A stretch of DNA of 47,628 bases from Massilia sp. CFBP 13721 (GCF_014842025.1 NZ_JACYUY010000038.1:1-47628), one strand, 5' to 3'. Positions 35,602 to 44,318 are shown, counted from the first letter of the stretch. Notes: generated by a model not told the origin, from the sequence alone. Translations and numbers: made by a program.

Positions 35602-36768
35602 ATGTACAGAACCCTCACCGTCGTCCTGGCCTGCCTCGGCATGGCCGGCGCCCTCGCCATCGATACCTATCTGCCATCGATGCCCGCCATCGGGCGCGAC
35701 TTCGGCGTCGGCCCCGTGGCCGTGCAGCAGACGCTCTCGGTCTTCCTGTTCTGCTTTGCCTTCATGATGCTGTTCTACGGCACCCTGTCCGATTCCTTCG
35801 GCCGCCGCCGCGTGATCCTGGTGTCGCTGGTGCTGTACACGATCGGCTCGGTCGGCGCGGCCTTCGCGCCCTCGTTCGGCTGGCTGCTGGCCTTCCGTGC
35901 GCTGCAGGGCCTGTCGGCCGGCGCCGGCTCGGTGGTCGGCCAGGCCGTGGTGCAGGACCGCCTGAAGGGCGCCGACGCGCAAAAGATGATGTCGCACATC
36001 ATGATGGTGTTCGGCCTGGCGCCGGCCATCGCCCCGATCGTGGGCGGCTGGCTGCACGTGCACTTCGGCTGGCGCTCGACCTTCATCTTCCTGGCCGTGT
36101 TCGGTGCGCTCCTGATCGCGATGACGCTGCGCCTGCTGCCGGAAAGCCTGCCCGTTGAAAAACGCCAGCCCTTCCATCCGGGCACGATCGCGCGCAACTA
36201 CGGCAAGGTGCTGCGCCATCCGCAATTCCTGCTGCTGTCGCTGTCGGTGGGTATGGCCTTTGGTGGGCTGTCGCTGTACATCGGCTCGGCGGCGAATTTC
36301 GTGATGGTCATCCTCGGCCTGCCGGAAACGGCCTTCGCCTGGATGTTCATCCCGCTGATCGGCGGCATGGTGGCGGGCTCGGCCTGGGGCGGCAAGCGCG
36401 CAGCCAACGTGGCGCCGGCACGCATGAAGTGGATCGGCTTCGGCACCATGCTGGCGGCGGCCGTGCTCAACATCGGCTACAACGCCTTCTTCCCGGCCGC
36501 GATTCCATGGGCGGTGCTGCCGCTGGCGATCTATACCTTCGGCCTGGCGGTGGCCATGCCGGCCATCCAGATGAGCGCACTGGGGCTGTTCCCGGACAAC
36601 CGCGGGCTGGCCTCGTCGATGCTGGGCTTTATCCAGATGATGTCGTTCGCGCTGGTGTCGGGGCTGGTGGCGCCGTTGCTGTTCGACAGTGCGTTCAAGC
36701 TGGCGTGCGGGGTGGGGGTAGGGTTGCTGTTGAGTTTTGGGGCGTGGAGGGTGAGCAGGCTGGCTTGA
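35602..36768 (+). CDS. Bcr/CflA-type drug efflux transporter (MFS)
   Basis: The 388-residue protein has 12 hydrophobic segments and the signature of the Bcr/CflA drug:proton antiporters. Near the N-terminus is AIDTYLPSMPAIGRDFGV. The motif-A loop YGTLSDSFGRRRVIL follows, then FRALQGLSAGAGSVVGQAVVQD and the APAIAPIVGGWL antiporter motif. It exports small toxic compounds from the inner membrane in exchange for protons; the substrate cannot be read. A leader hairpin lies immediately upstream, and downstream are hairpin repeats. It appears to be a single-gene unit. Confidence 0.92.
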   Translation: MYRTLTVVLACLGMAGALAIDTYLPSMPAIGRDFGVGPVAVQQTLSVFLFCFAFMMLFYGTLSDSFGRRRVILVSLVLYTIGSVGAAFAPSFGWLLAFRALQGLSAGAGSVVGQAVVQDRLKGADAQKMMSHIMMVFGLAPAIAPIVGGWLHVHFGWRSTFIFLAVFGALLIAMTLRLLPESLPVEKRQPFHPGTIARNYGKVLRHPQFLLLSLSVGMAFGGLSLYIGSAANFVMVILGLPETAFAWMFIPLIGGMVAGSAWGGKRAANVAPARMKWIGFGTMLAAAVLNIGYNAFFPAAIPWAVLPLAIYTFGLAVAMPAIQMSALGLFPDNRGLASSMLGFIQMMSFALVSGLVAPLLFDSAFKLACGVGVGLLLSFGAWRVSRLA

Positions 36769-36793
36769 AGCGCGGCGCTGGCTAATCGCAGCT

Positions 36794-36970
36794 TACGCGT
36801 GGGCACGGGTGCCCACCCTACGGTGCCCACCCTACGGTGCGCACCTGTTATCGGTGCAAATGATGTTGTGGCTGAGAGGTGTTGCGACGCGGGCATGCCC
36901 GCCCTACGGTGTGCGACGTTGACCAATACAGGTTGTGCACCGTAGGGTGGGCACCTGTGCCCACGCGTCA
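36794..36970. repeat. Cluster of hairpin repeats, copy D
   Basis: At least three units fill the 250-base gap between the efflux gene and smpB: GTGGGCAC-GG-GTGCCCAC at 36799-36816 followed by CCTACGG and a tandem half copy (GTGCCCACCCTACGG), GGGCATGCCC at 36891-36900 followed by GCCCTACGG, and CCGTAGG-GTGGGCAC-CT-GTGCCCAC near 36940-36964. The first and last are inverted relative to each other. Confidence 0.88.
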
Positions 36971-37018
36971 ACGGACGTGTACATACCGCGCCGATGTTGA
37001 CCCCGGCGCGGAATCACA

Positions 37019-37468
37019 TTACCGCTTGTTGGTCTTCATCGCCGCCTGTACTTCGCGCTTGGCGTCGCGGTCTTTCTCGGTGGCGCGCTTGTCGTGCTGC
37101 TTCTTGCCCTTGGCAAGGCCGACTTCGCACTTCACGCGCCCGCCCTTGTAGTGCAGGTTGAGCGGCACCAGCGTGTAGCCGGAGCGCTCGACCTTGCCGC
37201 GCAGCTTGTCGATCTCGGCGCGGTGTAGCAAGAGTTTACGCGTGCGCAGGGCTTCGGGGTGGCTGAAGGCGGAGGCGGTACTGAGCGCACTCACGTGGCA
37301 GCCGAACAGGAACAGCTCGTCGCCGCGTACGACGACGTAGGCTTCCTTGATGTTCACGCGTCCGTCGCGAATGGCCTTGACTTCCCAGCCCTCGAGCACC
37401 AGTCCCGCTTCGTAACGGTCCTCGATGAAGTAGTCGAAAAATGCTTTTTTATTGTCAGCGATGCTCAT
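37019..37468 (-). CDS. smpB: SsrA-binding protein SmpB
   Basis: The 149-residue protein binds tmRNA and brings it to stalled ribosomes for trans-translation. Its features are NKKAFFDYFIEDRYEAGLVLEGWEVKAIRDGRVNIKEAYV, GCHVSALSTASAFSHPEALRTRKLLLHRAEIDKLRGKVERSGYTLVPLNLHYKGGRVKCEVGLAKGKKQHDKRATEKDRD, and a basic C-terminal tail that acts in the decoding centre. It is divergent from ratA-rnfH, as in many proteobacteria. The tmRNA gene is not in the window. Confidence 0.98.
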   Translation of the reverse strand: MSIADNKKAFFDYFIEDRYEAGLVLEGWEVKAIRDGRVNIKEAYVVVRGDELFLFGCHVSALSTASAFSHPEALRTRKLLLHRAEIDKLRGKVERSGYTLVPLNLHYKGGRVKCEVGLAKGKKQHDKRATEKDRDAKREVQAAMKTNKR

Positions 37469-37568
37469 GAAATAGCGAAAATCCGCGGGTCGGTTAAACT
37501 ACAGCTTGTCGCGCCAGGGCGCGGCGCAAAAATGCAACTTGTCCAACATCATAACAAACGGTTGACCA

Positions 37569-38000
37569 ATGGCAGTAGTGCACAAATCAGTTTTCTTGGG
37601 CTATAGCGCCGAACAGATGTTCGACCTGGTGGCAAAAGTGGAAGATTATCCAAAGTTCCTCCCGTGGTGCAACGGCGTCAAGGTGGTCGAGCGCACCGAG
37701 GACAAGCTGGTGGCCAGCCTCGGCATCAACTTCCACGGCGTCAAGCAGAGCTTCACCACCTCGAACCACAACCTGCGCCCGACGCAGATGAAAATGCATC
37801 TGGTCGATGGCCCCTTCAAGATGTTGGAAGGCACCTGGAATTTCAAGGCGCTGCGCGCCGATGCCTGCAAGATCGATTTCGACATGCATTACGAGTTCTC
37901 CAGCATCATCCTCGAGCAGCTGGTCGGCCCGGTGTTCGGCATGATCGCCAACAGCATGGTCGATTCCTTCTGCAAGCGCGCCGAGGCCGTCTATGGCTGA
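37569..38000 (+). CDS. ratA: RatA-type START/SRPBCC protein
   Basis: The 143-residue protein is the COQ10/RatA branch of the SRPBCC lipid-binding fold (MAVVHKSVFLGYSAEQMFDLVAKVEDYPKFLPWCNGVKVVE and EYEFSS-type end with MIANSMVDSFCKRAEAVYG). COQ10 proteins bind ubiquinone; E. coli RatA was reported to block 70S ribosome assembly when overproduced. It overlaps rnfH by eight bases and lies across from smpB, a very conserved neighbourhood. The ubiquinone role seems more likely for the natural function. Confidence 0.95.
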   Translation: MAVVHKSVFLGYSAEQMFDLVAKVEDYPKFLPWCNGVKVVERTEDKLVASLGINFHGVKQSFTTSNHNLRPTQMKMHLVDGPFKMLEGTWNFKALRADACKIDFDMHYEFSSIILEQLVGPVFGMIANSMVDSFCKRAEAVYG

Positions 38001-38301
38001 GCGGATCGGCGTCTCGGTCTGCTATGCCACGCCGGCGCAGGAATTCCTGCGCATGCTCGACGTGGAGCCCGGCACCACCATCGGGCAGGCGATCGAGGCC
38101 AGCGGCGTGCTCGCCGCTTTTCCGGAAATCAACCTGGTGACCCAGCCGGTCGGCATCTTCGCCAGGAAGAAAACGCTGGAGACGGTATTGCGCGCGCGCG
38201 ACCGCATCGAAATCTACCGCGCGCTGGTGGCCGATCCCAAGGATTCGCGTCGCAAACGGGCGGCGAAAAAAGATGCCGGCGCGGCCAGGCCTGCTGCCTG
38301 A
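37993..38301 (+). CDS. rnfH: RnfH family ubiquitin-like protein
   Basis: The 102-residue protein has the RnfH beta-grasp core (IGVSVCYATPAQEFLRMLDVEPGTTIGQAIEASGVLAAFPEINL, then VGIFARKKTLETVLRARDRIEIYRALVADPKDSRRKRA). The end is basic. Function is not established. It starts inside ratA, so the two are co-translated. A nine-base hairpin with one mismatch (38291-38299 and 38314-38322) covers the stop codon and may mark the end of the operon. Confidence 0.93.
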   Translation: MAERIGVSVCYATPAQEFLRMLDVEPGTTIGQAIEASGVLAAFPEINLVTQPVGIFARKKTLETVLRARDRIEIYRALVADPKDSRRKRAAKKDAGAARPAA

Positions 38302-38482
38302 AGCACAGTTTGTAGGCGGCAGTGCGTGTTAACCGAATCTATGCCTCAAGGCATTCTTTGCTAAGATTGGCGGGCTTTCATCCGCATCACAATCAGCATC
38401 CCGGCGTCCAATGGTCGCCCCATCGGCTTGGAAGCGAATACGCGCGGCGTTGCCGCTGTTCCAGCCTTTTCGCCAGGTTCCA

Positions 38483-39676
38483 ATGCTGAGTGCGCTGAGT
38501 CTCTTGCTGGTCACGACCGCCCTGTCGGTGGTAATGCTGTTCGTGTTGTCGTCGCTGCGCAGCAGCAAGGTCGAGGGCATCCACGAGTGGGGCCAGGCCA
38601 ATGCCTGTGCCGTGCTGGCGCTGCTGCTGTTCGCGTCGCGCGGCATCCTGCCCGACCTGCTGTCGATCGAACTGGCCAACGCGCTCTTCCTCGGTTCGGC
38701 GGCGCTGATGCTGGCCGGTTTCCGCCGCCACCTGCTCGCGCCCGTGCCGGTGCGCCCGCTCGTGCTGGGCATGCTGGCGACCATGGCCGGGCTGACCTTC
38801 TTCCATCTGGTGATCGACATACTGCCGCTGCGCACGGTACTGGTGTCGATCTTCCATGCCAGTGTCTATGCCGCGATCGGGCGTTCGATTCCGGCGGCGC
38901 AGGAACCGGGCCTGGCCTACGCTTTCCGCTTCACCCGCCGTGCCGCCTTCGCGCTGGGGGCGGTGCACGCCTGCCGCGGCATCTTCTACGCTTTGCAGGC
39001 CGGCACGCCGCTGGACTTTCTCGATCCGGCCGCCTATAACCTGGTCTTTTTCGCGGCCGGCACGCTGGCGCTGCCGGCGCTGACCCTGGGCGCGGTGATG
39101 ATGGCGAATGCCCGCGTCCTGCACGACACGGCGTATGCCGCCGACCACGACCACCTGACCGGCGCCTGGTCGCGCCGCGCCTTTTTCACGTTTGCCGAGC
39201 ACGAGCATGCGCGCGCCGGGCGCCTCGAGTGCTGCCTGTCGCTGCTGGTGTTCGACGCCGACCATTTCAAGCGCATCAACGACACCCATGGTCACGCGAC
39301 GGGCGACCGCGTGCTGCGCGACATCGTGCTGCACGCGCAGGAAGTGGTGCGCAAGATCGATTATTGCGCCCGGCTGGGCGGCGAGGAGTTTGCCGTGCTG
39401 CTGCCCGACGCCAATCACCAGACGGCGATGGACGTCGCGGCGCGCCTGCGCAAGGCGCTCGACCGTTCGCTGCAGCTGGCGCCGTCGACGATTCCGATCA
39501 GTTACACGGTCAGCATCGGCGTGGCCACGCTGGCGCAAGGGGAAACGCTCGCCGGGCTGATGGAGCGGGCAGACGCCGCGCTGTATGCGGCCAAGGCCGA
39601 TGGCCGCAACCGGGTGGTCAGCGCGCCACTGCCGCCGGCGCCCGCGCAGGTTTTCGAAGGCGGCCGGCGCGGGTGA
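38483..39676 (+). CDS. Membrane-anchored diguanylate cyclase (GGDEF)
   Basis: The 397-residue protein has about six N-terminal membrane spans (residues 1-210: MLSALSLLLVTTALSVVMLFVLSSL, ACAVLALLLFASRGIL, and so on). A cytoplasmic GGDEF domain follows: DHLTGAWSRRAFF, LLVFDADHFKRINDTHGHATGDRVLRDI, the active-site loop GGEEF and ADAALYAAKADGRNRV. It should make cyclic di-GMP from GTP. An RxxD inhibitory site five residues before GGEEF is not clear (KIDYCARLGGEEF), so product inhibition may be absent. ATG at 38483 follows a CAGG ribosome site; an upstream in-frame ATG at 38411 lacks one. Confidence 0.93.
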   Translation: MLSALSLLLVTTALSVVMLFVLSSLRSSKVEGIHEWGQANACAVLALLLFASRGILPDLLSIELANALFLGSAALMLAGFRRHLLAPVPVRPLVLGMLATMAGLTFFHLVIDILPLRTVLVSIFHASVYAAIGRSIPAAQEPGLAYAFRFTRRAAFALGAVHACRGIFYALQAGTPLDFLDPAAYNLVFFAAGTLALPALTLGAVMMANARVLHDTAYAADHDHLTGAWSRRAFFTFAEHEHARAGRLECCLSLLVFDADHFKRINDTHGHATGDRVLRDIVLHAQEVVRKIDYCARLGGEEFAVLLPDANHQTAMDVAARLRKALDRSLQLAPSTIPISYTVSIGVATLAQGETLAGLMERADAALYAAKADGRNRVVSAPLPPAPAQVFEGGRRG

Positions 39677-39700
39677 GTCAGAACGTTTAAGGTAGCGCTT

Positions 39701-40312
39701 TTACTTCGTACCTGCGCGCTTGGCGCGGCGGCTGACGCCGAAGCCGGCGGCGCCCGCCAGCAGCAGGGCGATCGATGCCGGTTCCGGTACGTCGCTCGGC
39801 GCGCGGGCCACGTTCACGAAGACGAAGTTCTCGTCGTTGTAGTCGAAGTCGCCACCGTTCGGCAAGTCTTCGAAGCCGACTGCAAAACCTGCCGGGATGG
39901 CGCTATCGCCACCATACTGGGCAGCGTAGATGTGGTTGCGGCCGTCGGCGTTCAAGGTCTTGTCCGAATAGAAAGGACCGACCGTCGGCGAATTCACGTT
40001 GATCAGCTTGAACACCAGGCGGTCGTTGGCATTCACCGAGCCAAAGTTCAGCATTTGTCCGTACACGGACGTTTGATTGTCCAGGCCATGAATACCTGTG
40101 TCGACGCCATTCACCAGCAGCGCGATCCGCGTCGTGTAATCAGCATCCGAGCCGACGAAGTAGGCGAGCACCTCGCCGGTCGCCGCAGCGAAGAAATCAT
40201 ATTGCACGCTGCTTTCAATACCTGGGTAGGCATATGGTGTCGGAACTGCTTGGGCAGGAGCGGCGAAAGCGAAGGCGATGGCGGCGGTGATGCTTGCGTA
40301 AAAAGTTTTCAC
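39701..40312 (-). CDS. PEP-CTERM sorted secreted protein with DUF4114-like region
   Basis: The 203-residue protein starts at a GTG (40312) with an AAGGAAC ribosome site five to six bases upstream. The signal peptide is VKTFYASITAAIAFAFAAPAQA. The C-terminus is a PEP-CTERM anchor: VPEP, a hydrophobic helix ASIALLLAGAAGFGV and a basic SRRAKRAGTK tail, recognised by exosortase. Before it, GFEDLPNGGDFDYNDENFVFVNV resembles DUF4114 calcium-binding-like ends. Such proteins go to the cell surface, often together with exopolysaccharide. No exosortase gene is nearby. It is convergent with the cyclase gene. Confidence 0.85.
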   Translation of the reverse strand: MKTFYASITAAIAFAFAAPAQAVPTPYAYPGIESSVQYDFFAAATGEVLAYFVGSDADYTTRIALLVNGVDTGIHGLDNQTSVYGQMLNFGSVNANDRLVFKLINVNSPTVGPFYSDKTLNADGRNHIYAAQYGGDSAIPAGFAVGFEDLPNGGDFDYNDENFVFVNVARAPSDVPEPASIALLLAGAAGFGVSRRAKRAGTK

Positions 40313-40324
40313 AAATGTTCCTTT

Positions 40325-40347
40325 TATTAAGTGTACTTTACTTAATA
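40325..40347. promoter_or_regulatory. Perfect inverted repeat upstream of the PEP-CTERM gene
   Basis: TATTAAGT (40325-40332) and ACTTAATA (40340-40347) are perfectly complementary with a seven-base spacer, right behind the ribosome site of the PEP-CTERM gene. The AT content is very unusual for the surroundings. It could be a repressor site or a leader stem controlling translation. Confidence 0.55.
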
Positions 40348-40459
40348 GCAATCTTCATGCCTAAAGGAATTGTGCTTTACAGATCAACAAGTTATGCAGA
40401 CTCGTGGAAATTGTCTGATTGTTAATGTAAGAAAATCCGACAACCCGAACCGTCTCGGC

Positions 40460-40948
40460 TCAACGGCATTCGCTCAACTGTTGTTCGGTCCGTGCACTGC
40501 CTGCGGCGCGTTCGGCGTCGGTGAGAAAACGGCGCTGGCCGTCCGCGCCGATTTCCGAAATGCGGATGCCGGACGCGTACATGCGCTGGTTTGCGCGCAC
40601 GTTCTCGCAATGCTCGGCATGGGCGATCTTGCGCCGGGATTCGGCCTGCGCCTTGGTATCGGCTTCTTCGCGTGCCTTGGCGCGCTTGCGGTAATCGGCT
40701 TCGCGCTCGGCCAGTGTCGGCGCCGCCTTCGCTTTCGTCGCCTCGCTGGCGGGCGCGGCGGCGGGGACATCCTGCGCCGGGGCAGGGCGGCCGGGCATTT
40801 TCAGGATTTTCGATGGTGGCGTGCCGGGCGGGGGCGGCTGGTCGGAATATTGGCGTGTGCCGTTGGGGCCGATCCAGATAAATTGGGCTTGTGCCAGGCC
40901 GGCACAGCAAAACAGGACCAGGGCGGCCAAAGTGGAGCGATGGGTCAT
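40460..40948 (-). CDS. DUF4124-type exported protein
   Basis: The 162-residue protein has a signal peptide (MTHRSTLAALVLFCCAGLAQAQ) and the DUF4124 start FIWIGPNGTRQYSDQPPPPGTPPSKILKMPG, a short beta domain seen in many betaproteobacterial periplasmic proteins. A proline/alanine linker follows, then a charged helical part (TLAEREADYRKRAKAREEADTKAQAESRRKIAHAEHCENVRAN) and a C-terminal RFLTDAERAA segment. Cysteines at HCEN and near the C-terminus (SEC) may pair. ATG at 40948 follows an AGGAAAT ribosome site. It is divergent from guaB. Function is unknown. Confidence 0.8.
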   Translation of the reverse strand: MTHRSTLAALVLFCCAGLAQAQFIWIGPNGTRQYSDQPPPPGTPPSKILKMPGRPAPAQDVPAAAPASEATKAKAAPTLAEREADYRKRAKAREEADTKAQAESRRKIAHAEHCENVRANQRMYASGIRISEIGADGQRRFLTDAERAAGSARTEQQLSECR

Positions 40949-41062
40949 CAAATATTTCCTGTGGTAACTATCTGCGATTCTCCATGATTCGCCCAGCATG
41001 TCAACGAAAGGCCCGTAGACCGTGTTTTTTCGGCGACGTGCGACGTCTTTCGCTGCATTCTG

Positions 41063-41068
41063 TATAAT
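41063..41068 (+). promoter_or_regulatory. -10 box of the guaB promoter
   Basis: A perfect TATAAT lies 27 bases before the guaB start codon. No convincing -35 hexamer is seen at the usual distance, so an activator or upstream element may help. A TAGGAAA ribosome site follows. Confidence 0.5.
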
Positions 41069-41095
41069 TCGCTTTTGCGCCTATAGGAAAATGCT

Positions 41096-42556
41096 ATGCG
41101 TCTACTTCAAAAAGCACTCACGTTCGATGATGTGCTGCTCGTCCCGGCCTACTCGAATGTTCTTCCGGCCGACACCTCCCTTCGCACCAAGCTGACCCGC
41201 AACATCACGCTCAACATCCCGCTGCTCTCGGCTGCGATGGATACCGTGACCGAAGCCCGTCTGGCGATCGCGATGGCGCAGGAAGGCGGCATCGGCATCA
41301 TCCACAAGAACCTGCGTCCGGCCGACCAAGCCCGTGAGGTAGCGCGCGTCAAGCGTTTCGAAGCCGGCGTGCTGCGCGACCCGATCACCGTCCCGCCGAC
41401 GATGAAGATCCGCGACGTCATCGCCCTCCAGCACCAGCACGGCTTTAGTGGCTTCCCGGTCGTCGAAGGCAAGCAGGTGGTCGGCATCATCACCAACCGC
41501 GACCTGCGTTTCGAGGAAGACCTCGACGCCGAGACCCGCACCAAGATGACCCCGCGCGAAAAACTCGTGTATGTGAACGAGGAAGCGGATACCGAAGAAG
41601 CCAAGCGCCTGATGAACAAGCACCGCCTTGAGCGCGTGCTGGTCGTCAACGACGCCTTTGAGCTGCGCGGCCTGATCACCGTGAAAGACATCATGAAGTC
41701 GCACGAGCACCCGTTCGCATCGAAAGATGCGCAGGGTAAACTCCTGGTCGGCGCGGCGGTCGGCGTGGGCGAGAAGGACCGTGAACGCGTCGAGCTGCTG
41801 GTCGCCGCCGGCGTCGACGTGCTGGTGGTCGACACCGCCCACGGTCACTCGCAAGGCATCCTCGACACCGTGAAATCGATCAAGACCCGCTACCCGCACG
41901 TCGACGTCATCGGCGGCAACATCGCCACCGCGGCCGCCGCCCAGGCGCTGGTCGAAGCGGGCGCGGACGCGGTCAAGGTCGGCATCGGCCCAGGCTCGAT
42001 CTGCACAACCCGCATCGTCGCCGGCGTCGGCGTGCCGCAGATCACCGCGATCTCGAATGTGGCCGAAGCGCTCGCAGGCACCGGCGTGCCCTGCATCGCC
42101 GACGGCGGCATCCGCTACTCGGGCGACGTTTCGAAGGCACTCGCAGCGGGCGCCTCGACCGTCATGATGGGCTCGATGTTCGCCGGTACCGAAGAAGCAC
42201 CGGGCGAAGTCATCCTGTACCAGGGCCGCAGTTATAAATCCTACCGCGGCATGGGTTCGCTGGGCGCGATGGCCGAAGGCTCGGCCGACCGCTACTTCCA
42301 GGATGCCTCGGCCAAGGCCGACAAGTTCGTCCCGGAAGGCATCGAAGGCCGCGTCGCCTACAAGGGCAGCGTGCTGGCGATCATCTATCAACTGGTCGGC
42401 GGCGTGCGCCAGTCGATGGGCTACTGCGGCTGCGCCACGATCGACGAACTGCGCGAAAAGGCGGAATTCGTCGAAATCACCTCGGCCGGCATGCGCGAAT
42501 CGCACGTCCACGATGTCCAGATCACCAAGGAAGCGCCGAACTACCGTTCGGAATAA
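41096..42556 (+). CDS. guaB: IMP dehydrogenase
   Basis: The 486-residue enzyme oxidises IMP to XMP with NAD, the committed step of GMP synthesis. The barrel begins ALTFDDVLLVPAYSNVLP. A CBS-domain pair is inserted at about residues 95-205. The catalytic loop GPGSICTTRIVAGVGVPQ holds Cys303. The flap and substrate regions GGIRYSGDVSKALAAGASTVMMGSMFAGTEEAPGE and YRGMGSLGAM are complete. Length is standard. It is followed by a terminator and then guaA, so the two are close but probably separately transcribed. Confidence 0.99.
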   Translation: MRLLQKALTFDDVLLVPAYSNVLPADTSLRTKLTRNITLNIPLLSAAMDTVTEARLAIAMAQEGGIGIIHKNLRPADQAREVARVKRFEAGVLRDPITVPPTMKIRDVIALQHQHGFSGFPVVEGKQVVGIITNRDLRFEEDLDAETRTKMTPREKLVYVNEEADTEEAKRLMNKHRLERVLVVNDAFELRGLITVKDIMKSHEHPFASKDAQGKLLVGAAVGVGEKDRERVELLVAAGVDVLVVDTAHGHSQGILDTVKSIKTRYPHVDVIGGNIATAAAAQALVEAGADAVKVGIGPGSICTTRIVAGVGVPQITAISNVAEALAGTGVPCIADGGIRYSGDVSKALAAGASTVMMGSMFAGTEEAPGEVILYQGRSYKSYRGMGSLGAMAEGSADRYFQDASAKADKFVPEGIEGRVAYKGSVLAIIYQLVGGVRQSMGYCGCATIDELREKAEFVEITSAGMRESHVHDVQITKEAPNYRSE

Positions 42557-42559
42557 AGC

Positions 42560-42587
42560 AAAAGCGGCCCATTGCGGCCGCTTTTAA
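42560..42587 (+). terminator. Intrinsic terminator of guaB
   Basis: AAAAGCGGCC (42560-42569) and GGCCGCTTTT (42576-42585) are perfectly complementary with a six-base loop. They begin four bases after the guaB stop, and the T-run is built into the arm. Confidence 0.88.
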
Positions 42588-42606
42588 CATCCGCGCCGGT
42601 CGTGCA

Positions 42607-42635
42607 CCGTAGGGTGGGCACTCGTGCCCACGCGT
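42607..42635. repeat. Single hairpin repeat, copy E
   Basis: CCGTAGG is followed by GTGGGCAC-TC-GTGCCCAC (42614-42631) and CGCG: a perfect eight-base-arm hairpin with the constant CGTAGGG flank, between guaB and guaA. Confidence 0.88.
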
Positions 42636-42707
42636 AGAGACCGCGTGAATAATCGCGACGCAATACGCTGCCACCAAAACCCGAATTCTTCTTTATATTT
42701 ACCCTCA

Positions 42708-44318
42708 ATGCACTCCAAAATCCTCATCCTCGACTTCGGCTCCCAGGTCACCCAACTGATCGCCCGCCGCGTCCGCGACGCCGGCGTCTTCTCCGAAGTC
42801 TTTCCCTACGACGTCGACGCCGACTTCGTGCGCAACTACGGCGCCGCCGGCATCATCCTCTCCGGCAGCCACAACTCCACGCTCGAAGGCGACTCCCCGC
42901 GCGCCCCGCAAGCCGTGTTCGAACTCGGCGTGCCAGTGCTGGGCATCTGCTACGGCATGCAAACGATGGCCGCCCAGCTCGGCGGCAAGGTCGAAACTGG
43001 CAAGCTGCGCGAATTCGGCTACGCCGAAGTGCGCGCCCGGAACCACACCAAGCTGCTGAACGGCATCAACGACTTCATCACCGATGAAGGCCACGGCATG
43101 CTCAAAGTCTGGATGAGCCACGGCGACAAGGTGCTGGAAATGCCGGAAGGCTTCAAGCTGATGGGTTCGACCGAGAGCTGCGACATCGCCGCCATGGCCG
43201 ACGAAGAGCGCGGCTTCTACGCCCTGCAGTTCCACCCGGAAGTCACCCACACCAGCCAGGGCGAAGCCATCATCGGCCGCTTCGTGCACGACATCTGCGG
43301 CTGCAAATCCGACTGGAACATGCCGGACTACATCGGCGAAGCCGTCGAAAAGATCCGCGCCCAAGTCGGCACCGACGAAGTCATTCTCGGCTTGTCGGGC
43401 GGCGTCGATTCGAGCGTCGCCGCAGCCCTGATCCACCGCGCCATCGGCGACCAGCTGACTTGCGTGTTCGTCGACCACGGCCTGCTGCGCAAGGATGAGG
43501 GCAAGATGGTCATGAACATGTTCTCGAAGAACCTGGGCGTGAAAGTCATCCGCATCGACGCCGAAGACCAGTTCCTCGGCCACCTGGCCGGCGTCAACGA
43601 CCCGGAACAGAAGCGCAAGATCATCGGTCGCGAATTCGTCGAAGTGTTCCAGGTCGAAGCCGGCAAGCTGACCAACGCCAAGTGGCTGGCCCAGGGCACG
43701 ATCTACCCGGACGTGATCGAATCGGCCGGCAAGGGCAAGAAAGGCCAGACCATCAAGAGCCACCACAACGTGGGCGGCCTACCGGAAACGCTGAACCTGC
43801 AATTGCTGGAACCGCTGCGCGAACTGTTCAAGGACGAAGTGCGCAAGCTCGGCGTGGCGCTGGGCCTGCCGCACGACATGGTCTACCGCCACCCGTTCCC
43901 GGGCCCGGGCCTGGGCGTGCGCATCCTCGGCGAAGTGAAAAAGGAATTCGCCGACCTGCTGCGCGAAGCCGACGCCATCTTCATCGAAGAACTGCGCAAC
44001 ACCCCATTCGCACTGCCACCGGTCCCCGGCATCGATTCCGGCAAGGCGCCGATTAATTGGTACGAAGCGACCAGCCAGGCTTTCGCCGTGTTCCTGCCGG
44101 TGAAATCGGTGGGCGTGATGGGCGATGGGCGTACCTATGAGTACGTCGTGGCCCTGCGCGCGGTGCAGACGCTGGACTTCATGACGGCGCAGTGGGCGCA
44201 TTTGCCGCACTCGCTGCTGGGGAAGGTGTCGAACCGGATCATCAACGAAGTCCGCGGCATTAACCGCGTTGTTTATGATATTTCGGGGAAGCCGCCGGCG
44301 ACGATTGAGTGGGAGTGA
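42708..44318 (+). CDS. guaA: GMP synthase (glutamine-hydrolysing)
   Basis: The 536-residue enzyme converts XMP to GMP with ATP and glutamine. The N-terminal glutaminase part has ILILDFGSQVTQLIARRVR, the nucleophile loop GICYGMQTMA (Cys81) and ALQFHPEVTHT. The synthetase part has the PP-loop LSGGVDSSVAA and the dimerisation end VVYDISGKPPATIEWE. The start at MHSKILILDFG (42708) fits the family; the sequence before it belongs to a repeat. No clear ribosome site is seen before this ATG. The 3' end of guaA is a known target of integrases, and the DNA changes character right after it. Confidence 0.99.
   Translation: MHSKILILDFGSQVTQLIARRVRDAGVFSEVFPYDVDADFVRNYGAAGIILSGSHNSTLEGDSPRAPQAVFELGVPVLGICYGMQTMAAQLGGKVETGKLREFGYAEVRARNHTKLLNGINDFITDEGHGMLKVWMSHGDKVLEMPEGFKLMGSTESCDIAAMADEERGFYALQFHPEVTHTSQGEAIIGRFVHDICGCKSDWNMPDYIGEAVEKIRAQVGTDEVILGLSGGVDSSVAAALIHRAIGDQLTCVFVDHGLLRKDEGKMVMNMFSKNLGVKVIRIDAEDQFLGHLAGVNDPEQKRKIIGREFVEVFQVEAGKLTNAKWLAQGTIYPDVIESAGKGKKGQTIKSHHNVGGLPETLNLQLLEPLRELFKDEVRKLGVALGLPHDMVYRHPFPGPGLGVRILGEVKKEFADLLREADAIFIEELRNTPFALPPVPGIDSGKAPINWYEATSQAFAVFLPVKSVGVMGDGRTYEYVVALRAVQTLDFMTAQWAHLPHSLLGKVSNRIINEVRGINRVVYDISGKPPATIEWE

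Noticed and set aside
37569..38301. ratA-rnfH as a genuine toxin-antitoxin module
   Set aside because: The block is a conserved housekeeping neighbourhood beside smpB; RatA toxicity is known only on overproduction and RnfH is not an established antitoxin.
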